Shown: piece after piece, positions 31,105 to 35,441 of the stretch
Numbering within the stretch: position 1 is the first letter of the stretch
Layout of the letters: every line of letters begins with the position of its first letter
NCBI GenBank assembly: GCA_027298025.1
Contig: JAPUGV010000101.1
Location: forward strand, 1 to 35,441
From: Chloroflexota bacterium
Lineage (GTDB): Bacteria; Chloroflexota; Anaerolineae; Anaerolineales; E44-bin32
Reading direction: 5' to 3'
DNA: 35,441 bases
Made by a program: the position numbers and the translations under genes
The notes under the pieces: model-generated
Seen by the model: only the letters and a program-made list of their open reading frames with translations
Told to the model about the DNA's origin: nothing
Database searches by the model: none

Positions 31105-32256
31105 ATGAAGGTGCCCGAAACCCAGATCGCTCCCGCTTCCACCAAGGCAGAACTCGAAGAGTTCGTCACGTTTCCATGGAAGGTCTACAGGGGCGATCCC
31201 TATTGGGTCCCTAACCTGCTCTCCGAACAAAGGAAGCTTCTAGACCGAGAGAAGAATCCCTTCTTCGAGCATGCTGAAGCCGCATTCTTCCTTGCTCGCC
31301 GAAATGGGGCGGTGGTAGGAACAATTGCCGCTTTCTCCAATCACCTCTACAACGAGACTCACAAAGACAAAACGGGTTTCTTCGGGTTTTTCGAAGTGCT
31401 GGAGGATCCAGGAACAGCAGCCGCGCTGCTGAAGACTGCTGAAGATTGGGCCAGAGCCGCCGGTCACGACCAGATCCTCGGGCCCATGCAGTACTCGACA
31501 AATGACGAGTTAGGCCTCCTGGTGGACGGATTTGATGACTCGCCCCGCATTTTGATGACCTACAACCCGCCGCGCTATCAGGGCTACATTGAGAGCTCCG
31601 GATACGAGAAAGAGAAGGACCTGTGGGCCTATAAAGTTGGAGTTCGCGAGCTGCTGGAAAACATGCCCGAGAAGGTGCACCGAGTAGGTGAAAAAATCCT
31701 AAAGCGTTGGAACCTTTCCGTTCGGAAAGTTAATTTGAAGCAATTAGACCGGGAAGTCGATATGGCCCTGCAAATATATAACGCGGCGTGGGCACCCAAT
31801 TGGGCCGCGGTGCGCCTGACCGAAAGCGAGATCAACCTGCTAGCCGAACAGCTGAAGTCAATTATTGATCCGGACCTATCTCTGTTCGTCGAGCGAGATG
31901 GTAGGCCAGTGGCGCTTGGCCTTGCCTTGCCAGATCTGAACGAACCCTTGAGGAAGGCCTATCCCAGACCCGGTATGCCAGAGCCCATTACCCTTCTGAG
32001 ATTGCTGTGGCACTGGAAGGTGCGCGGAAACATCAAATGGGTGCGTGCTTGGGCAGTGGGAATTCTTCCGGAGTACCAGGGCCAGGGCCTCGAGTCGATT
32101 CTCTTCCTCAAGCTTGCAGAGGCCGCCCGTGACAAGGGCTACGAGATGAGCGAGGCCAGCTGGATCCTCGAAGACAACGACAAAATTAATAAAAGCATCC
32201 AAATGCTCGGGGCAGAGGTCTACAAGACCTATAGGATTTATCAGAAGGCCCTCTAG
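31105..32256 (+). CDS. GNAT-like N-acetyltransferase domain protein (383 aa)
   Basis: The protein begins ETQIAPASTKAELEEFVTFP and has FPWKVYRGDPYWVPNLLSEQ, AEAAFFLARRNGAVVGTIAA and a C-terminal GNAT-type loop (VGILPEYQGQGLESILFLKL). The 380-residue layout is that of the long GNAT-like group often called YghO-like or 'N-acetyltransferase domain-containing'. The C-terminal half holds an acetyl-CoA site; the acceptor is unknown. No signal peptide. A TATAAT box lies 5 bp upstream, so translation may start on a leaderless message. Confidence 0.85.
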   Translation: MKVPETQIAPASTKAELEEFVTFPWKVYRGDPYWVPNLLSEQRKLLDREKNPFFEHAEAAFFLARRNGAVVGTIAAFSNHLYNETHKDKTGFFGFFEVLEDPGTAAALLKTAEDWARAAGHDQILGPMQYSTNDELGLLVDGFDDSPRILMTYNPPRYQGYIESSGYEKEKDLWAYKVGVRELLENMPEKVHRVGEKILKRWNLSVRKVNLKQLDREVDMALQIYNAAWAPNWAAVRLTESEINLLAEQLKSIIDPDLSLFVERDGRPVALGLALPDLNEPLRKAYPRPGMPEPITLLRLLWHWKVRGNIKWVRAWAVGILPEYQGQGLESILFLKLAEAARDKGYEMSEASWILEDNDKINKSIQMLGAEVYKTYRIYQKAL

Positions 32257-32275
32257 CGTCGAATCCTCCCTGGTT

Positions 32276-32533
32276 GTGAATTCAGGGGAAGCAACCGAGC
32301 TTGATTCTCCTCTTATCCCAAAACTGCTTTATCTAGCACGGGTCGTCGGTAGGTGGCTTACGGCGCTGGAGCAGATCCATAGAGCAGCACAAGGCATAGA
32401 CCAAAAGACCATGACCTTGCCGTATCTTGAGACGCTGAAGGATATGGGTGCCAGCCCCGCGATAAAATTCACCTTTCCGATGGAGTCTACGAGCCTGCTG
32501 GATAACATCAAGCGCGGAGACAATTCCTCCTAG
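32276..32533 (+). pseudogene. Remnant of an SPFH/Band 7 domain protein
   Basis: The 85-aa frame (GTG start) ends with text very like the C-terminus of SPFH-domain proteins: ALEQIHRAAQGIDQKTM, then PYLETLKDMGASPAIKFTFP and MESTSLL. The SPFH domain itself and the coiled-coil part are missing, and the first 25 residues do not fit. It is most easily explained as a degraded remnant after deletion. It could still be a small real gene, but no ribosome site is visible. Confidence 0.5.
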
Positions 32534-32607
32534 GCACGCAGACGAGTGGCGACGGGCCGCGAGCAGGTGAGCGCGCAGACCACTATCTTTCCCAGAAAGG
32601 ATTCCGA

Positions 32608-33096
32608 ATCGCAAAGCCCCTGATCGAGCACAGACAAACTCGTCCAGATGGATCCGAGGCCAGCATCCAGCCTGCTACCTGGAGGGACTTACGCGCAACC
32701 GTAGCCCTCGAAAAGGTATGCTTTGGCCGCGACTCGTGGCCATGGCCGGAGATCCTGGCGGCATTGACCTTTCCCGGCACAATCCGGCTGAAAGCGGAGC
32801 TTGAAGGCCAGATGGTAGGTTTCGCAATTGGAAATCGCAGGGGCCGAAAAGACCTGGGCTGGGTGGCCTCCATAGGGGTGCATCCGGAATACCGGCGCAG
32901 AGGATTGGGCCGGCAACTGCTTGCGGCATGTGAGCGGGAGTTGGAGACGCACCGAGTGCGGCTGTCGCTACGTAAAACCAATGAGGCCGCGCTGGAACTG
33001 TACCTTCGGGCGGGATATTCGAGAGTGGATCTCTGGCCGAAATACTATCGGGACGGTGAGGATGCGGTCGTAATGGAGAGAATCGTCACAGGTTGA
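32608..33096 (+). CDS. RimI-like GNAT acetyltransferase without a canonical start
   Basis: The track starts at TTG 32764, but the frame is open back to 32506 and encodes SIQPATWRDLRATVALEK and CFGRDSWPWPEILAALTFPG, a family-typical beginning. The acetyl-CoA loop is IGVHPEYRRRGLGRQLLAAC and the end is EAALELYLRAGYSRVDLWPK. No ATG, GTG or TTG is found upstream of 32764; ATC 32608 with AAAGGA 6 bp upstream, or CTG 32620, are the best candidates (162 aa from ATC). RimI-type enzymes acetylate N-terminal residues of proteins. It may instead be 5'-truncated. It directly follows the SPFH remnant, which suggests local rearrangement. Confidence 0.7.
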   Translation: MAKPLIEHRQTRPDGSEASIQPATWRDLRATVALEKVCFGRDSWPWPEILAALTFPGTIRLKAELEGQMVGFAIGNRRGRKDLGWVASIGVHPEYRRRGLGRQLLAACERELETHRVRLSLRKTNEAALELYLRAGYSRVDLWPKYYRDGEDAVVMERIVTG

Positions 33097-33120
33097 GCCG
33101 TATTGCAACTCTGGTAAAAT
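33093..33120 (+). promoter_or_regulatory. Promoter of rplI (TTGAGC-16-TAAAAT)
   Basis: TTGAGC (33093-33098) and TAAAAT (33115-33120) are separated by 16 bp. The -35 overlaps the stop codon of the GNAT gene. The start of transcription would be near 33127, just before a hairpin. Confidence 0.55.
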
Positions 33121-33129
33121 GCGGCCTCC

Positions 33130-33154
33130 AGGGCGTCGAGTGTCTCGGCGCCCT
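33130..33154 (+). other. Hairpin in the rplI 5' untranslated region
   Basis: AGGGCGTCGAG (33130-33140), TGT, CTCGGCGCCCT (33144-33154) forms an 11-bp stem with one G-U pair and a 3-nt loop, right at the predicted 5' end of the rplI message. It could protect the message or be a binding site for regulation of this ribosomal gene. No poly-U follows, so it is not a terminator. Confidence 0.5.
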
Positions 33155-33183
33155 AGCTTTGCAGAAAGGGAAATCGCGAAAAA

Positions 33184-33900
33184 ATGGAAGTAATGCTGCT
33201 AAAGGACGTGTACAAACTGGGTCTGGCGGGGGATGTGAAGCGCGTAGCGGATGGCTATGGCCGCAATTTCCTTATACCCAAGGGCCTGGCGACGCTGGCT
33301 ACGCCCGGGGCCTTAACTCAATCCGATCGAATTCGGACCGCAGCCGACGAGGGACGCGCCCGCCTCAACCAAGAGCTGGCCGCCGTTTTCGAGCAGCTCA
33401 ACGGCCTGCAGTTAAACTTCCCCGTCAAGGCGGGAGAAACGGGAAAGCTTTATGGCTCGGTGACCACTCAAATGATCAGCGACGCCATCCTGGAGAGCAA
33501 AGGGATTGAGGTCGATCGCAGTCAATTTGACAGCGAACCTATCCGAACGCTCGGTGTTCACTCGATGAGCGCCAGACTAACCGTAGATCTCATTCCTGAG
33601 CTCACGGTTGTTGTGCATCGTGAGGAGCTGCCGCCCGAATCTGCGTTTGAACAGGTAGCGGAGGAGGCAGAAGACCTCGGAACGTTCACCGATCTCCAGG
33701 CGGAACTTGAGGCGGAGGAAGCTGAGAAACAAGCTGAAGAGGGAGAAGAGCAAACCCTTGAAGGAGAAGCGCAAGCTGAGGGTGAGGAAGAGCAGGGGGA
33801 TCTCGAAGATCAAGGTGGGGGAGAAGATTCCGTAGTGGAAGAGAGCGAAATCGACGCGATCGCACCGGAGGAGGAAGTAGAAACAGACGAGCCGTCCTAG
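33184..33900 (+). CDS. rplI: Ribosomal protein L9 with long acidic C-terminal tail
   Basis: The first 150 residues are a complete L9: EVMLLKDVYKLGLAGDVKRV, GYGRNFLIPKGLATLATPG (the rRNA-binding N-domain), the long helix, and GKLYGSVTTQMISDAI in the C-domain. The chain then continues for about 88 residues of mostly Glu, Gln, Asp and Ala (for example EAEEAEKQAEEGEEQTLEGE), about 240 aa in all versus the usual 150. The tail is strongly acidic and probably disordered. Such a tail is not part of the L9 fold. It may be lineage-specific. A promoter and hairpin precede it. Confidence 0.95.
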   Translation: MEVMLLKDVYKLGLAGDVKRVADGYGRNFLIPKGLATLATPGALTQSDRIRTAADEGRARLNQELAAVFEQLNGLQLNFPVKAGETGKLYGSVTTQMISDAILESKGIEVDRSQFDSEPIRTLGVHSMSARLTVDLIPELTVVVHREELPPESAFEQVAEEAEDLGTFTDLQAELEAEEAEKQAEEGEEQTLEGEAQAEGEEEQGDLEDQGGGEDSVVEESEIDAIAPEEEVETDEPS

Positions 33901-33923
33901 CTCCTGGGGGTCAGGCAGGAAGC

Positions 33924-34757
33924 ATGGAGGAAATTGCACGGACTCTCAAGGAGGCCAGGCACCGTCTCGGCCTGACCCTGGAAGAAGCCGAACGATCGAC
34001 ACGCATTCGTGCCCACTACCTGGAGGCACTCGAGCAGGGTGAGATCCAATCCATCCCCTCTCAGGTCCAGGCGCGTGGTTTCCTTAAAAACTACTCCGAG
34101 TACCTGGGCCTAGATTCCGGGCCCATTCTCCAGCGCTATTCAGAAGTTATACATTCGCAGCGAACGCTTCCCCTGCGGAGATCTCGCCAGGATGAACAGG
34201 CTACGCGCCCCTCGGTTCGGGTGCGAAGGCGCAGGATTTCCGCCGATCTAGTGATCGCGGCCGTGATCACACTGACCGTACTGGCGGTTCTCATCTGGGG
34301 ATTCGGGCTGGTAGCAAGCGCGCTGCGCAGCCAGGCACAGGCAGCCTCTCCGTTCTTGATCCCCACATTTACTCCTACCGCAGAGGGTGAAACTCCGATA
34401 TCGGAGACAGCGCTACTGCCTCTCGCGCAAACTCCGACACCACCCTCCATTGAGATCCCGTCGGTCCTGACCGATGCCATCGACCTTCGATTGCTGATCG
34501 AACGGAGGGCCTGGCTCAGCGTAGAGGTCGATGGCGAAGTCGTCGAAAGGCGGCGTGCTGCGCCGGGAGAGCTGCTCGAGTACCAAGGCGAGGAACTTAT
34601 CAAAGTAACAACAGGCAACGGGGGCGGAATACGGGTCTTCTTTAGGGGAGAAGATCAGGGGTTACTGGGCGAGCTAAACCAGGTCGTTATTCGTCTCTGG
34701 ATCCGAGAAGGTGCGATCACACCCACTCCCAGCGCTACGCCTGAGGGCAGCGGCTGA
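33924..34757 (+). CDS. RodZ-like protein (HTH_25, membrane helix, DUF4115)
   Basis: The 277-aa protein has a cytoplasmic helix-turn-helix (KEARHRLGLTLEEAERSTRI, then HYLEALEQGEIQSIPSQVQA and RGFLKNYSEYLGLD), a basic stretch, a single membrane helix at about residue 108-130 (LVIAAVITLTVLAVLIWGFG), and an exported DUF4115 domain (LRLLIERRAWLSVEVDGEVV). It ends with Thr/Pro text (ITPTPSATPEGSG). RodZ links MreB filaments to the membrane in rod-shape control. mreB is not in the window. The gene follows rplI closely and may share its promoter. Confidence 0.88.
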   Translation: MEEIARTLKEARHRLGLTLEEAERSTRIRAHYLEALEQGEIQSIPSQVQARGFLKNYSEYLGLDSGPILQRYSEVIHSQRTLPLRRSRQDEQATRPSVRVRRRRISADLVIAAVITLTVLAVLIWGFGLVASALRSQAQAASPFLIPTFTPTAEGETPISETALLPLAQTPTPPSIEIPSVLTDAIDLRLLIERRAWLSVEVDGEVVERRRAAPGELLEYQGEELIKVTTGNGGGIRVFFRGEDQGLLGELNQVVIRLWIREGAITPTPSATPEGSG

Positions 34758-34792
34758 AATCCTGCATAGGTGCAACATAAGGTAGAGGTTCG

Positions 34793-35113
34793 TCAGCCGT
34801 CCCCTTCGTCATCATCGGTTACTTCGCGGAACTCTCCATCCACCACGGACTCCAGCGTATCTATGTGCTCTTGAACAATCTCCGGTGGACAAAGTTCAAT
34901 GAAGAAGTAGGCTCCGGCCCAGAGTATGGCCATGTCGTCGACCGGTGCAGGAATGTCGAAGGGAAAGATGAGATAGATCACCGCGCCGATCGGGATCAAC
35001 TTGATCAGTGGGTTGATGCGGCGATCCAGCAGGAGCCGGAAAATCAGCTTCACCCGAAACGAGAGTTTCTCGAAGAAGCCGCCTTCACTTGGGATGATTG
35101 GACCATCCGACAT
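34793..35113 (-). CDS. YkvA-like DUF1232 membrane protein
   Basis: The track starts at TTG 35155, but a TATAAT box lies in that part; ATG 35113 gives 106 aa. The DUF1232 motif is near residue 48-75: LIPIGAVIYLIFPFDIPAPV then DDMAILWAGAYFF, as in YkvA-type proteins (usually DxIPDxxPxxGxxDD). A hydrophobic segment overlaps the motif. The C-terminus is very acidic (EVTDDDEGDG). The function of DUF1232 is not known. It is divergent from moaA. Confidence 0.8.
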   Translation of the reverse strand: MSDGPIIPSEGGFFEKLSFRVKLIFRLLLDRRINPLIKLIPIGAVIYLIFPFDIPAPVDDMAILWAGAYFFIELCPPEIVQEHIDTLESVVDGEFREVTDDDEGDG

Positions 35114-35123
35114 AGCGGTGACG

Positions 35124-35129
35124 ATTATA
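35124..35129 (-). promoter_or_regulatory. -10 box of the DUF1232 gene (near-leaderless)
   Basis: TATAAT on the minus strand (35129-35124) ends 10 bp before the ATG at 35113. The leader would be only a few bases, again with no room for a ribosome site. Confidence 0.45.
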
Positions 35130-35160
35130 CCTTTTGGCTTGAGGGCTGGAATCAACCTCG

Positions 35161-35169
35161 TGATAAAAT
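35161..35169 (+). promoter_or_regulatory. Extended -10 promoter for moaA
   Basis: TGA-TAAAAT (35161-35169) fits an extended -10, with a possible TTGAGG -35 at 35139-35144 (19-bp spacer, longer than ideal). The predicted leader is about 100 nt. Confidence 0.4.
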
Positions 35170-35201
35170 CGCTCGACTCTGGCGCGCTCCCATAAACCCC
35201 G

Positions 35202-35261
35202 CTCCGGATAGTTTCAATTGCGGAGGCAGACCTAAGCCAGGGCTGCGCCCCTCCTAGGGGC
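35202..35261 (+). other. Structured 5' leader of moaA
   Basis: Two stem-loops lie in the leader: CTCCG...CGGAG (35202-35225, loop of 14 nt) and GCCCCT-CCT-AGGGGC (35247-35261). The AGGGG of the second stem is the only purine-rich candidate ribosome site before the ATG at 35275, so the stem could hide it. Whether this is a molybdenum-cofactor riboswitch cannot be told by eye; the known consensus was not recognised. Confidence 0.35.
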
Positions 35262-35274
35262 TCGATGTGAACAG

Positions 35275-35441
35275 ATGATCACGGATACTTTCTCGCGACC
35301 GCTGAACGATCTGCGTATTTCGGTTACGGATCGCTGTAATTTCCGCTGCGTCTACTGCATGCCAAAAGAGGTTTTCGGTAGAAATTTCCAGTTCCTTAGC
35401 CGCGAAGAACTGCTCACTTATGAAGAGATAGAAACGATAGC
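35275..35441 (+). CDS. moaA: GTP 3',8-cyclase, 5' part only
   Basis: The window ends 167 bases into this gene. The readable 55 residues include [20 protein letters not shown], with the radical-SAM CxxxCxxC, followed by MPKE, then [16 protein letters not shown], which are MoaA signatures. MoaA starts molybdenum cofactor synthesis by rearranging GTP. The start ATG 35275 is consistent with the family N-terminus. The leader has stem-loops that may regulate it. The rest of the gene is outside the window. Confidence 0.93.
   Translation, partial: MITDTFSRPLNDLRISVTDRCNFRCVYCMPKEVFGRNFQFLSREELLTYEEIETI

Noticed and set aside
1-35441. CRISPR array, tRNA, rRNA, transposase
   Set aside because: No regularly spaced repeats, no cloverleaf or rRNA-like stretch, and no transposase ORF was seen by reading; short tRNA genes cannot be excluded without a tRNA search.

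Overview
The window looks like a chromosomal stretch of a GC-rich bacterium, most likely a member of the Chloroflexota (Anaerolineae-like). This is inferred from Thr/Pro/Ser-rich 'TPTP' linkers in surface proteins, an LCP protein with a LytR_C tail, a RodZ-like protein ending in a Thr/Pro tail, an acidic-tailed ribosomal protein L9 and frequent TTG starts. No rRNA, tRNA, CRISPR array, phage or insertion sequence was found. It is mostly a mosaic of short operons, ending in the 5' part of moaA.

Left part (1-12.7 kb). A MarR regulator and an MFS efflux pump are each preceded by the same 10-bp word, a likely operator. The pump is translationally coupled to a YjdJ-like acetyltransferase and a YjdI-like ferredoxin/CDGSH protein. 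A nucleotide-sugar-epimerase-like SDR follows. On the minus strand lies an ECF42-type sigma factor with its DGPF/YCII partner and a plausible autoregulatory promoter. Next come a DUF1801 protein, an SH3 lipoprotein, a pirin, a sorbosone-dehydrogenase-like beta-propeller, a small unknown protein and a TPR membrane protein. A minus-strand ArsR/SRPBCC/SRPBCC cluster has two near-identical promoter-operator modules (TTGACA, 17 bp, -10 inside a TTCAACC-N4-GGTTGAA palindrome).

Centre (12.7-20.5 kb, plus strand). Aminotransferase, DUF1189-like membrane protein, aldo/keto reductase, a nitrilase-family amidohydrolase whose best start is ATC, an unknown 224-aa protein, a YhhN lysoplasmalogenase, PyrD and a two-HKD phospholipase-D-like protein. 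Behind it, in a convergent gap, are three exact 8-bp inverted repeats in the interleaved order A B C A' B' C'.

Right part (20.5-35.4 kb). A minus-strand run reads membrane protein, SelA, M24 peptidase, TsaD, then an Asp-box (BNR) propeller coupled to a MoaD/ThiS-like protein ending GGARP. LCP on the plus strand converges on a minus operon (Lgt-like, glutaminase, NadE, alkyltransferase-like protein, PAP2), separated by a strong terminator. The operon has a two-gene version of glutamine-dependent NAD synthetase. Then come a GNAT-like protein that is probably leaderless, a degraded SPFH fragment, a RimI-like GNAT without a canonical start, L9, RodZ-like, YkvA/DUF1232 and partial moaA.

All family calls come from reading motifs; no database search was run. 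The main non-textbook observations are the interleaved repeat block, the dual ArsR operators, the BNR/ubiquitin-like pair, the recurrent non-canonical or leaderless starts, and the split NAD synthetase.
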